A stretch of 64,000 nucleotides of DNA from Urophycis tenuis (Eukaryota; Chordata; Actinopteri; Gadiformes; Phycidae), in contig JAXIVH010000018.1 in the NCBI GenBank assembly GCA_036785325.1, positions 6,952,492-7,016,491 on the forward strand. Reading direction: 5' to 3'. Shown here piece after piece: positions 10,801-20,185 of this stretch (its first letter is position 1; every line of letters starts with the position of its first letter). The notes below the pieces were generated by a model. It was not told the DNA's origin. It did no database searches and worked only from the letters and a program-made list of their open reading frames with translations. Made by a program: the position numbers and the translations under genes.

Positions 10801-12371
10801 CTAATTGCTGTGTCACATTTGTGTGTGTGTGCAGGATGAACTCTTAATTGCTGTGTCACATTTGTGTGTGTGTGTAGGATGAACTCTTAATTGCTGTGTC
10901 ACATTTGTGTGTGTGTGTAGGATGAACTCTTAATTGCTGTGTCACATTTGTGTGTGTGTGTAGGATGAACTCTTAACTGCCTTTCCACGTATCACCTGAG
11001 TGTATTTTCCCAGCACCTAAACGTGTGTTATTTAGTGTGCACCAGACCACATGTGTTAGAAAGACCTGGACTAATCTTAGTCCTTCTATTGGCCCATGCT
11101 AAGGTTCCCCAGTCCCTACCCTTGTCTATCTGGTTCTCTTTCTTTTCTTTCATTGCTTTTTTTTTAATCTGGTGACCAACCAACTGCCTTGTGAGCCTAT
11201 TTATTAATAAAGAATATATTTTTATACTTTCACCAACTATGAGACAACATTATTTGAGTTCTCCTTGCTCAGATAATTTGTACCCTGGTTCAAGGGGTGG
11301 CATGGTCAGCTTGCCCTGTAGGGGGCGCTACACATGCTTGCAAAATGTTGTGAGTATGAGTATCGACTACTACTTCAAATTAGAATCCTTTACTTCAAAT
11401 CAACTATCTCGGCAGCCAGGTCGCGCACACGCGCACGCACGCACACACACGCGCACGTGAAATCATGTAACATCATCTGACCATTGTGTCGATGGTCAGA
11501 AGAAGTTATTTTCCGATACAAGTGGGTTGTGAGCCCCATTGTTGAGCTGAACGTGGTGTTGTTCACCTTCTTTCTGCTGGTATCGCTGCTATGTGAACAG
11601 CGGGGTTCGTACCTGCTAGGGACGCGATGTTGATGACCACTCCTCCATGGCCTCCGCTCAGCTGGCTCATGTGTTCCACAGCCAAGTAGGACCCTCGAAT
11701 AACGCCCATCTGGGGGGCAGGGGGAAGCTTCATGAAGCCTACCTCGGTAACACAAGCATCTCTCAAGGAAAAATACATTTCAAATGAAATATATATACAA
11801 CCAGGTTTCTCGGTTTTACCAGATTAACGGAGACTGTCTTCTCCCAGTCACTTTCATTGACGATGCCCGCGTTGTTGCAGAGAATATCTAGTTGTCCAAA
11901 TGTCTCAACGGCTTTCTGTAGGGCAGCTGTTTGAAACCAAACAAAATCCAATTATGCAGTCGAGTCATTGCCCTTCATGTTTTACTTTTAATCACACACA
12001 CAGTCCACATATATGTAAGTTAATACCTTTAAACTGCTGCTGTGATTGAACGTCGCAGGGGATGAACAGTGTTCGGTCCGGTCCATATTGCCCATCGAGG
12101 GACTTTTTCAGGCTCTTTCCGGCAACTTCAGCAACATCCAACAGTGCAACCTGCGAAAATACATGAATTATCCCCGTTTAGCACTTTTCGGTAAAAGCAT
12201 TCATCTTACCTCAGAAAGTTAACCCCCATGCAGACTTTCACATTCGCAATGAAATTCGGCAGGCAAGTGAAACGTTACCTTGGCACCGTTTTGGAGAAGT
12301 ATCTCAGAAATACCTTTCCCCAAACCATGCGCTGCTCCGGTCACAACCGCTATTTTGCCGTCTAACGCCAT
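7898..12371 (-). CDS. hpgd: 15-hydroxyprostaglandin dehydrogenase [NAD(+)], seven coding exons
   Basis: Cytosolic short-chain dehydrogenase that oxidises the 15-hydroxyl of prostaglandins with NAD+, the first inactivation step. Minus-strand exons: 12371-12279, 12150-12027, 11926-11820, 11709-11613, 8814-8738, 8494-8331, 8015-7898. All junctions are GT-AG, phases agree, and the sum is 780 nt (259 aa plus stop; human enzyme 266 aa). The start ATG has G at -3 and +4. Visible residues: TGAAHGLG dinucleotide loop at 11-18; D36, expected for NAD preference; NNAG at 90-93; N107; catalytic S138; Y151 and K155 in VYTATK. These sit at the same numbers as in the human enzyme as I know it. The C-terminus (GLQYCPFSSVF) is shorter and differs. 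A paralogous hpgd-like gene is possible because teleosts have several. The large intron 4 (8815-11612) holds transposon DNA. Confidence 0.93.
8041..8078. repeat. perfect 17-bp inverted repeat in hpgd intron 6
   Basis: gtaatggcattccagac (8041-8057) and its exact reverse complement (8062-8078) are separated by four bases. It lies 25 bp upstream, in transcript sense, of the last coding exon. It is too short for a microRNA precursor. Function unknown. Confidence 0.8.
9191..9612 (+). mobile_element. Tc1/mariner 5' fragment in hpgd intron 4
   Basis: Begins at a TA (9189-9190) with cagtgggtaaaataagtat, the terminal-repeat style of fish Tc1-like elements. It repeats the related string aataagtgttgaacacatga at 9376-9395, and runs to about 9612, where the start of a Tc1 transposase is readable (SKELTQDLHNL, 9560-9592). 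The rest of the transposase and the right terminus are missing, so the copy is dead. Confidence 0.7.
9631..11332 (+). mobile_element. probable solo LTR in hpgd intron 4
   Basis: 1702 bp beginning tgtgacgtcc and ending gggcgctaca, i.e. TG...CA as in retroelement LTRs. It is flanked by near-identical 5-bp strings catac (9626-9630) and catgc (11333-11337). Inside are a TATA-like ttatttatagg (about 10218) and, near the 3' end, aataaagaatata (about 11208) as a plausible poly(A) signal, the order expected of U3-R-U5. No gag or pol lies beside it, which fits LTR-LTR recombination. It contains a 43-bp minisatellite. It is unrelated by eye to the LTRs at 12895 and 20186. Inferred, not proven. Confidence 0.55.
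10789..10985 (+). repeat. 43-bp minisatellite, about 4.5 copies
   Basis: Tandem units starting taggatgaactcttaattg and ending in a (GT)n run, beginning at 10789, 10832, 10875, 10918 and 10961, exactly 43 bp apart. The last unit diverges after about 20 bp. It lies inside the probable solo LTR. Confidence 0.9.
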
Positions 12372-12500
12372 CTCGTCCACACAACTGGACAGTTTTCACT
12401 TTTCCAAAGTCGGTGTAACGGGAGAAAGGCACAGCGGACCGCTTTGACTGTTTATTAAGTAGAGAGAATTGCTCAATATACCCATACGACTCCACCCACG

Positions 12501-12536
<36 letters not shown>

Positions 12537-12650
12537 ATGATGAAGACGGGCCCGCCTCCCTCTAAAAAAACACTGGTGACGGCGCATCAAAAGGAACAAA
12601 CTCTGTACTGCACACATTAAAATACATGATAGCATGATAACATCATAGCT
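12372..12650 (-). promoter_or_regulatory. hpgd 5' UTR and proximal promoter region
   Basis: Only about 280 bp separate the hpgd start codon from the stop codon of the hAT relic upstream. It contains a (CA)n run at 12502-12534. No TATA box could be placed with confidence. Any proximal promoter must lie here or inside transposon-derived DNA. Confidence 0.5.
12502..12534. repeat. (CA)n microsatellite
   Basis: About 16 uninterrupted CA units upstream of hpgd exon 1. Confidence 0.95.
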
Positions 12651-12894
12651 GCATTTTACGGGCTTTCCTCTGCGCAAAGTTGTCAATTAAATCCTTAATG
12701 TCCAGGTGACACGCACGGGCATTCTCAATCGACAGAATGGCAAGTCTAGAGAGACGAGAAGAGAATGTCCCTTTGGGCTCCTCTGGTAGCTTTTTATAAG
12801 TTGAAGTTTGGGAAAAGAGAGCTCTACGGATGCTACTGTCACTGGTATTCAGTCAGGAAAAGCATGACAACAGTGCAAACTTCCCCAAAACTCG
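12651..12894 (-). pseudogene. hAT transposase relic, ZMYM1-like C-terminus (proximal part)
   Basis: Minus-strand frame ending at a stop at 12651 with SRLAILSIENARACHLD and LIDNFAQRKARK, the usual C-terminal block of ZMYM1-like hAT transposases. Further upstream, in a different frame, SFGEVCTVVMLFLT is recognisable. The stretch that would normally join them (the hAT dimerisation core) is missing, and a frameshift or stop is present at about 12845. The Gypsy element begins at 12895 and interrupts the relic, which resumes at 21240. Confidence 0.8.
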
Positions 12895-14162
12895 TGTGAG
12901 CATGGGTACGCATTAGGCTCCCGTTAATTGCACCCACCTGTGGGCACAATGGGCACGTCATCGTACAGCGCATATAGGGGTGCTTTCGTACGTTGTGCGA
13001 CAAGCCGCCGTCACTGGTTGTAGCCGTAGGAAAGGAGCACACGGTGTTTGGTCGCACCTTCACGCTGTGGCATAGGTATGTGGGCTATTTTAATATAAAT
13101 GTCTTGCTGGCACTAGTTGCTACGTTTCGACGTGATTTTATGAATGGCTCTTTGTCGCTCTACATGAGCGAACCAGTAGACACTGAGTTGAATTTGTTTG
13201 CCTTCAGTGAGTGTGGGGTTGCTGCTTTGAGCGATCATAGGCATCTTTGTAGCGAGGCGGGCCGTCCACCTGTTACTGCTCAGTCAGATGCCGCAGGTAG
13301 GCCAGGCTGTGTGCAAATGATTGGTTTAACATCATAACAGCCACTGTTCTAATCCTGTCTCTCTGCCGTAGATCACAGCTGGCCGGCAAGGGTCTTAACC
13401 ACTGTTTTTTCCCCGGGTTATTTTGATTTGTTTTATTCAATGAGGTTCATTGCGTGTTCCTCTGTCCTTCCCCTTTGTCTCCCTGTGTTCATGCTGTGAC
13501 CCATCTTAATGAATAACTCCGCTGACCGAGTATGTAACCATTAGCTCATTCGTTGTGTTTGCTGTGTGTACGCCCTAGTGGCCAAGTGTGTGAACTTTTC
13601 TTGTGTGCTCTCGTGTGGTTTGTCATTTATTTAATTGCAGTGTTTTTTTTTTGAGTGGGTGCGACTAAATAGTCACCTCTAGTAAACAGCTATCAAGGAC
13701 ACTAGTATGCATACAGGTTCTCACTCGTCACCGACCTGACTTAAGAGCTCGTATTTAATCTAATTTATTGTTTATTGTGTATTGACTTAGCCAGGCTCTT
13801 ACTGCACATCTATCCCCTGTACTGCTGGTCACTGTGAATTTCTCCTAAGGGGGATTAATAAAGGAATATCTTATCTTATCTTATAGTGGAGCTACGGTTG
13901 CAATGCGAGGTTAGAGTAGGGTTTTGTGTCTTTGTGTCACAGCTGTACAATTATCATTGGTTTTGTTTATTTCTTTCCTTTACAGTTTGCCGTAATATCC
14001 CTCTGAATAACCTCCTTTCTCTTGTGTACACCATCAGGATTATTTATTAATAAATTATTAGTTTTGTACTGAAACAGCCTCCGCTTATCTCCATTTATTT
14101 GGGGTAGCCTGGGTAGCCTTTACGGCTAGGTTCATGGGTGATTAGTTAGGCTCCTGATCACA
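12895..14162 (+). repeat. Gypsy 5' LTR with LINE-tail insertion
   Basis: 1268 bp, TGTG...CACA. It matches the 3' LTR across its length except for the extra 13684-13887 and about ten small changes. The ttattaataaattatt near 14043 is a likely poly(A)-signal region. Confidence 0.95.
13684..13883 (+). mobile_element. LINE 3'-tail insertion in the 5' LTR
   Basis: Absent from the 3' LTR, and flanked by tagt on both sides (13680-13683 and 13884-13887). Its end, gggggattaataaagg followed by (TATCT)n-like units, is the 3' end style of fish CR1/L2/Rex LINEs. About 200 bp, without coding sequence. It inserted after the Gypsy element did. Confidence 0.8.
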
Positions 14163-14182
14163 TTTGGCGTTGTCGGCAGGAT
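14163..14182 (+). other. Gypsy primer-binding-site region
   Basis: Immediately after the 5' LTR the sequence reads ttggcgttgtcggcaggat, the position and style of a tRNA primer-binding site in fish Gypsy elements. I could not identify the matching tRNA. Confidence 0.55.
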
Positions 14183-14475
14183 GCTATTTGAACAGAGGCT
14201 GTTCAGTGTGTTTTGTTTCGCATAAGCTGAAGGGGTGTTATTTATCTGGTGGTGTGTGGTTCATTTATTTTTATTTGGTTTGGGGGAAAACAGTGGTTGA
14301 AGATCGTGTGCCAGAGGAACAGTTGGAACGAAGACACCTGCCAGAAGGTTCCATCTACTGTTGTTCACCGTGTATTGAGAAGTTTGTTTTCTCTTTCTTT
14401 TCTCTCCCTCTGTCTTCCCTCCCTATTCCTTGGTTTCAACTCTCGCTGTCTTTATAGCCAATTTGTAGCATAACC

Positions 14476-15649
14476 ATGGAGGAGGGAGATATGGCTGCCC
14501 AACTTAAGGCCCTAACTGAGCTTGTGCAACAGTTGCAGGCAGACAATAGTAGCCTTAGGGATGAGGTCACCAAGATGTCTGCCCCAGCCACTGGTGGTGC
14601 TGGACCCTCGACAGAGCAGACCCTTACACCGGCTTCCCCAGGTCAGTTCCCTACACCTGCTTCCCCGACATTACCCAGACAACCTAGACCTAGTTTGGTA
14701 GATGCAACTCCCCCCACACCATCCTCAGCTGGGATAGTAGAGCGTTATGTTTACGTCCCCCGTGAACGTAAATGCCCCAGGTTTTCAGGGAAATTGTCCA
14801 AAGACTCCATAACAGCGGAGGACTGGGTGGAAGAGGCCCGTCGTCACTTATCTTTACAACGTATGTCACGCTCTGCACAGGCCTTGACTATTTTTGATTT
14901 TAGATGGAGAGGCTAGGGCAGAAATTAAGTTCCGTCCTGTCACAGAGAGAGACGAGCCTGAAAAGATATTCGCAATACTTACTAGCATTTATGGCTGTTC
15001 TCAGTCCTATATTAGTCTCCAGAAGCAGTTTTTCCAGAGACGGCAGCTTGAGGGGGAGTCTTTAAGGGAGTATTCCCATGCTCTTATGTATATGCTAGAA
15101 TCATTGAAGAGGAGTGACTCTACTTGTTTTGCCCATCCTGATATTGTTGTGCGTGATCAGTTTGTAGAGAATGTCAGAGATGGTATGCTGAAGCGAGAGC
15201 TGCGCCGCCAAGTTAGACTCCATCCAACCATCACTTTCCTGGATGTTCGCAAAGCCATACGCTGGGTAGAGGAAGGAGAGCACTCCATCAGCCCTAGGCC
15301 CCGCGCCCAGTCCTTTAGCACCTACGCCACCCAAGAGATTGAGGTTGCCTCCAGTGCAGTGTCTGTTCAGCCTGCTAACGAACTGGCAGGAGTGAAGGAG
15401 AGCTTGCGGAAGCAACAGGCCCAATTGGATACCATCTTAAGGCGCCTTGATGCCCCCTCATTTCCTGGCCCACCACAATCCAGACCAAAGACTCGGAGCC
15501 CTCTCTACCGGTTTAATGCTGACGGCAAACCTATATGCCTACGATGTGCCCAGCCTGGCCATATAGCCCGTTTCTGCCCAGCTCCCTCTGCCAGTCCTCG
15601 GGAGGTGGTGGGCTCTAACTCTGTCACCCAGCAACCACAGGAAAACTAG
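14476..15649 (+). pseudogene. gag: Gypsy gag, one internal frameshift
   Basis: Structural capsid-nucleocapsid protein of the retrotransposon, in two overlapping frames: 14476-14916 and 14894-15649. The first has an N-terminal coiled coil (QLKALTELVQQLQADN), a Pro/Thr/Ser-rich linker and the start of the capsid domain. The second continues the capsid (EIKFRPVTERDEPEKIF) and ends in a CCHC knuckle, C-X2-C-X4-H-X4-C (CLRCAQPGHIARFC, about 15538-15579). The switch near 14895-14915 falls in the middle of a normally continuous domain, so it is most likely a disabling indel, or less likely a sequencing error, rather than programmed shifting. Confidence 0.85.
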
Positions 15650-15663
15650 CACCCCCTGATGTT

Positions 15664-18600
15664 ATGGCCCAAACGTTGGGTGGGGATACCCTGGGCTTCC
15701 ATTCAGTTGGCGCACCACAACTCATTGGCAAATGTCCAGTCATAGAGGCTCAGATAGGGGGGGTGGTGGTGTCCTGCTTGTTGGATACTGGGTCAATGGT
15801 GACCACCATCACACAGAAATTCTTTGAACAGAGATTGCAACCCCGCTTTCAGCTTGGCTTACAGCCCTGTAGGCTTACACTAAAGGCCGCCAACGGCTTA
15901 GACATCCCCTACTTAGGGTATATAGAGCTGGATGTATACCTTTTTGGCCGAACCCTTCCTAAAATGGGCATCCTTGTCACCAAGGACCCAGCCGACCCAA
16001 AGATCCAGACCCACAAAGACTCCGTTCCTGGCCTTCTCGGAATGAATATCATCCGTAATTGTTACAAGGAATTATTTGTAGACCATGGAAATGCCCTCTT
16101 TAAATCTCCCGATGTCCAACAGGCAGGAAGGGGGTGGCAGAAAGCCCTATCCGAATGCCAGCAGTTGGAACGTGTCTTGGAGAGCGGCAGAGTGGGCTCA
16201 GTCCGAGTGCAGCAGGGCCCTGCTGTACGAATACCCGCCGGGTCCATGAAGTTAGTTCCCGCTACTTGTCATCCGGGTCTAGGGTCCACACTGTCTTCGG
16301 GTCTTCTGGAGCCTGTGTCCTTCGCAGATGGCCAACTTCCTGGCAATTTGCTGGTGCCCACGGCTTACCTTTCAGTCAGTTGTGGCAGCATTCATGTGCC
16401 GGTTGTTAATGTTGGGAACCAAGATCAGTGGCTTTGGCCGAAGACCGAGCTTGGAGAACTGCATGTCGCCATGGCGCCATCCCCAAATTCGTCCATCCAC
16501 TTTGAACACCAAAAAGATCATGGTGAGCAAGTTGTGTTCATTCAGTCAGTCCACACTGAGGGCAACAGTGGTGCTGGTTTATCGCAGCTGGACTGGCCTA
16601 CCCTGTCAAACAAGGAACGGCATGATGCTCGGGCCCTACTAGAAAAGTACAGTGGCGTATTTAGTCAGGGTGATGGTGACCTTGGTTGCACCAACTTAGT
16701 CCAGCATACCATTCCCCTGCTTGAGGATGCCCCTGTGCGACAAAGGTATCGCCGACTCCCGCCCTCACAGTACGATTTAGTTAAAAAGCATGTACAGGAA
16801 CTGTTAGACCAGAAGGTGGTCCGGCCCAGTTGCAGTCCATACGCCTCACCCATTGTGGTAGTGCAAAAGAAAGATGATTCAATTCGCCTTTGTGTAGATT
16901 ATCGCCAGCTAAATTCAAAAACTCGCAAGGATGCATTCCCATTACCTAGGATAGAGGAGTCCTTGGATGCCTTGAGTTGCGCCAACTTGTTCAGCACCTT
17001 GGACTTAGCTAGTGGCTATAATCAAGTCCCTATGAGCGAACCAGACAAGGAGAAAACTGCTTTCTGCACACCCTTTGGGCTCTTTGAGTTCAACAGGATG
17101 CCATTTGGCTTGTGTAATGCACAAAGCACCTTCCAACGATTAATGGAACACATATTTGGCGACCAAAGCTTCCACGCTCTGTTATTATACCTGGATGACA
17201 TCGTTATCTTTTCTACCTCTTTCCATCAACATCTTGAGCGCCTCAAGCTGGTCCTAGCCAGGCTCCAGCAGCACAATTTGAAGTTAAAACTAAAAAAGTG
17301 CCACTTTTTCCAGACCGAGGTGACCTACTTGGGACATGTCATATCTGCTGCAGGGGTAGCCACAGACCCAGAAAAGATACGGGCCGTCGCAGGATGGAAA
17401 CGGCCCTCCACTGTCAAGGAACTCCGCTCATTCCTGGGCTTTGCCTCTTATTACAGGCGATTTGTGGAGGGGTTTGCTGGCCTGGCGTCCCCTCTACACA
17501 AGCTCGTCGGGGCGCTACAGGGCACCAGTAAGAAACCGGGTCCGCGAGTCCTGGGGCCATTGGGAAAACACTGGAGCCAAGCCTGTGAAGAAGCATTCTC
17601 AAGCTTGAAGGATCGGCTGATTCGTGCACCGGTCCTGGGGTATGCCGACTTCACTCAACCATTCATTGTGGAGACCGATGCAAGCTCTTCTGGGCTAGGG
17701 GCGATACTAGCACAGGACCAAGACGGACTCAGATGGCCGATTGCATATGCCAGTAGAGGGCTGCGTCCCAGTGAAAGAAACATGTCAAATTACAGCTCTA
17801 TGAAACTGGAGCTTGTAGCCCTGAAATGGGCAGTCACAGAGAAATTCCGTGAATATCTTCTTGGCAACAAGTTCATTGTGTACACGGACAATAACCCCCT
17901 TAGTTATTTGCAGTCGGCAAAATTGGTGGCCGTCGAGCAACGCTGGGTGTCTCAGCTGGCCTTGTTCGATTTTGAGATTAAATACCGCCCTGGTACTGCA
18001 AATCGCAACGCGGATGCACTATCCCGCTTGCCATCAGCATCCACCTCCCTGACCCAGATCATAGCCACAAGGGGCACTGTTCCCCCCCAGTGTTCAGTAC
18101 AAGGAGAAGCCCCTGGGCTGGGCCCCCAGGTGGCCGAATCCTCTGAAGTAGGGATGGTCTTAGCAGGCACTTCTTGGCCCCCTCCAGGGGTCAGACGAGA
18201 CCAGACACCTGCGCTAGGTAAACCCCCTCAGCAGGGGTTAAGTGCACAAGGCATCCCAGTCCCGCTTCAATGTGCACAAATAAGAGTAAGTCCTGGGCTG
18301 GGCCCCCAGGAGGCTGAGGCATGCGAAGTAGAAGCGGTGCCATCACGCAGCAAAGAGAACCTAAGGGCACTGCAAGCCGCTGACCCCTGTATCTCGGCCT
18401 TCATGCACTTTTGGAGACGGGGACATCCACCAAGGGCTGTGGAAATGAGGACCGTTCCGGAGGGGCTTCGAGAGCTCGCCAGACAATGGTCCCGAATCAG
18501 AGAACGAGATGGGGTGTTGTACCGTGAAGTCCATATTCCGCCTTCAAGGGCCCAGGTATTCCAACTGCTACTACCAGCGACACTACAGGAGGAAGTTTTG

Positions 18601-20172
18601 ACTGGCCTGCACGACAATCACGGGCACCAGGGTGTAGACCGGACTACAGATCTAATCCGGCGACGGTGCTATTGGCCTAAAATGCATCATGACATAAAGC
18701 GATGGTGCAACCAGTGCCAACGTTGCAGTGTGGCAAAAGCTACCCAACCCAAAGTCAGAACCTTTGGGGGCAGCCATTTGGCCACTAGGCCCTCGGAGAT
18801 CTTGGCCATTGATTTCACAACCCTGGATAGGGCAAGTAATGCTCTCGAAAATGTATTAGTGGTGACCGATGTCTTTTCTAAGTTCACACAGGCCTACCCC
18901 ACTCCAGACCAAAAAGCCAAAACGGTGGTGAAAGTTCTCACTGAAAAATGGTTCTATTTCTATGGGGTGCCTCAGCGGATCCACTCAGATCAAGGCCGCT
19001 GTTTCGAAAGTGAGATGTTAAGCGAGCTCTGCTCACTGTATGGAGTTCGGAAGAGCCGTACCTCCCCCTACCATCCTGAGGGAAATGGACAATGCGAGCG
19101 GTTCAACCGCACACTCCACGACCTCCTGCGAACTCTGCCACCAGAAAAGAAACGGAAGTGGCCACAACTCCTTCCACCGCTCCTTTTTGCATATAACACT
19201 ACGGTGCACCAATCTACCCAACATTCACCTCACGAGCTCATGTTTGGACAGAAACCGCAGCTCCCAGTGGACAACTTACTGGGGCTCTGTGAGGAGGAAA
19301 GGCCCTATAATGATCCATCAGAATGGATGGCACAACATAAGGAACATCTTTCCACGGTGTATAGCAGTGCCAGGCAGCAGTTGGAAAAGGCAGCCGCCTA
19401 TCGCAACCGTAACCACAGCATCCCAGCTTCCACCCTTTCCAGAGGTACATTAGTGTACCGTAAAAACCATCTCCAGGGCCGGCATAAAATTCAGGACGTC
19501 TGGAACTCTACCGCTCATGAGGTATTGGAGTGCCTAGATGAGGTCGGGACCCTGTACAAGATTAGGCCATTTGGCGAACAGGGCCCTGGAAAAGTTCTTC
19601 ACCGTGCAGAATTAAAATTGGTCCCGAGTGGCTGGCCAGCCAATGCATCCCACGTTCCATCACCAGAGCATGGTGCGACTGATGTCACACCCCCAATAGC
19701 CCAGGTAACGGACACTCAACCCTCCGCAGGGGTCGCCCCTTATCCAAGCCTCTCGGCCCCCACGGCGATACCTGACCTTGACGAGCCTGTGGGAGATGGC
19801 TTCTGGGCTGTCACCATCACTCCCGGTAGTCGTACCCCCATGGAGGAGCACTCACCACCCAGTACAAGCCAGGACGACTTACCGAGTAACCCTCAGCCCC
19901 CCAACAACACAAGCCCACTCCCGGTTGTGCTCTCATCGTCACCGACAGAGGATGGACTCGTCAGCGAGCGCCCTTCGGCACAGGCTCCAAGGGATCCCAA
20001 CCCACAGCAGAGCGTAGATGGCCACTTGCCTCTTAGACGCTCTGGTCGCAGTACAGCGGGTCAGCATTCCAACCCCTACCGTTTGCCACTACCGGTCCAT
20101 TATGAACTGGACCTTGGTGCCACCTCAGGACCTACTACCCCTCCAACAGTTCCCCGGGACGGTGAACATTGA
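15664..20172 (+). CDS. pol: Gypsy pol polyprotein
   Basis: Uninterrupted 1502-codon frame. Retropepsin with LLDTGS (D41). RT with the YLDD box at residues 509-512 (17188-17199). RNase H with ETDASSSG and YTDNNP. A zinc-binding integrase N-terminus (HDNHGHQG..CNQCQRC). The integrase core DDE triad is at D1050, D1109 and E1145, with the classical 35-residue spacing between the last two. A C-terminal GPY/F-like module follows, then a Pro/Ser/Thr-rich tail; no chromodomain is evident. The pol frame is -1 to the second gag frame and stays open upstream of 15664 across the gag stop (15647-15649), so expression by -1 frameshifting near the gag end is plausible; the ATG at 15664 is only the first Met. 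All catalytic residues checked are present. Confidence 0.95.
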   Translation: MAQTLGGDTLGFHSVGAPQLIGKCPVIEAQIGGVVVSCLLDTGSMVTTITQKFFEQRLQPRFQLGLQPCRLTLKAANGLDIPYLGYIELDVYLFGRTLPKMGILVTKDPADPKIQTHKDSVPGLLGMNIIRNCYKELFVDHGNALFKSPDVQQAGRGWQKALSECQQLERVLESGRVGSVRVQQGPAVRIPAGSMKLVPATCHPGLGSTLSSGLLEPVSFADGQLPGNLLVPTAYLSVSCGSIHVPVVNVGNQDQWLWPKTELGELHVAMAPSPNSSIHFEHQKDHGEQVVFIQSVHTEGNSGAGLSQLDWPTLSNKERHDARALLEKYSGVFSQGDGDLGCTNLVQHTIPLLEDAPVRQRYRRLPPSQYDLVKKHVQELLDQKVVRPSCSPYASPIVVVQKKDDSIRLCVDYRQLNSKTRKDAFPLPRIEESLDALSCANLFSTLDLASGYNQVPMSEPDKEKTAFCTPFGLFEFNRMPFGLCNAQSTFQRLMEHIFGDQSFHALLLYLDDIVIFSTSFHQHLERLKLVLARLQQHNLKLKLKKCHFFQTEVTYLGHVISAAGVATDPEKIRAVAGWKRPSTVKELRSFLGFASYYRRFVEGFAGLASPLHKLVGALQGTSKKPGPRVLGPLGKHWSQACEEAFSSLKDRLIRAPVLGYADFTQPFIVETDASSSGLGAILAQDQDGLRWPIAYASRGLRPSERNMSNYSSMKLELVALKWAVTEKFREYLLGNKFIVYTDNNPLSYLQSAKLVAVEQRWVSQLALFDFEIKYRPGTANRNADALSRLPSASTSLTQIIATRGTVPPQCSVQGEAPGLGPQVAESSEVGMVLAGTSWPPPGVRRDQTPALGKPPQQGLSAQGIPVPLQCAQIRVSPGLGPQEAEACEVEAVPSRSKENLRALQAADPCISAFMHFWRRGHPPRAVEMRTVPEGLRELARQWSRIRERDGVLYREVHIPPSRAQVFQLLLPATLQEEVLTGLHDNHGHQGVDRTTDLIRRRCYWPKMHHDIKRWCNQCQRCSVAKATQPKVRTFGGSHLATRPSEILAIDFTTLDRASNALENVLVVTDVFSKFTQAYPTPDQKAKTVVKVLTEKWFYFYGVPQRIHSDQGRCFESEMLSELCSLYGVRKSRTSPYHPEGNGQCERFNRTLHDLLRTLPPEKKRKWPQLLPPLLFAYNTTVHQSTQHSPHELMFGQKPQLPVDNLLGLCEEERPYNDPSEWMAQHKEHLSTVYSSARQQLEKAAAYRNRNHSIPASTLSRGTLVYRKNHLQGRHKIQDVWNSTAHEVLECLDEVGTLYKIRPFGEQGPGKVLHRAELKLVPSGWPANASHVPSPEHGATDVTPPIAQVTDTQPSAGVAPYPSLSAPTAIPDLDEPVGDGFWAVTITPGSRTPMEEHSPPSTSQDDLPSNPQPPNNTSPLPVVLSSSPTEDGLVSERPSAQAPRDPNPQQSVDGHLPLRRSGRSTAGQHSNPYRLPLPVHYELDLGATSGPTTPPTVPRDGEH

Positions 20173-20185
20173 AGGCAGAGGTGTG

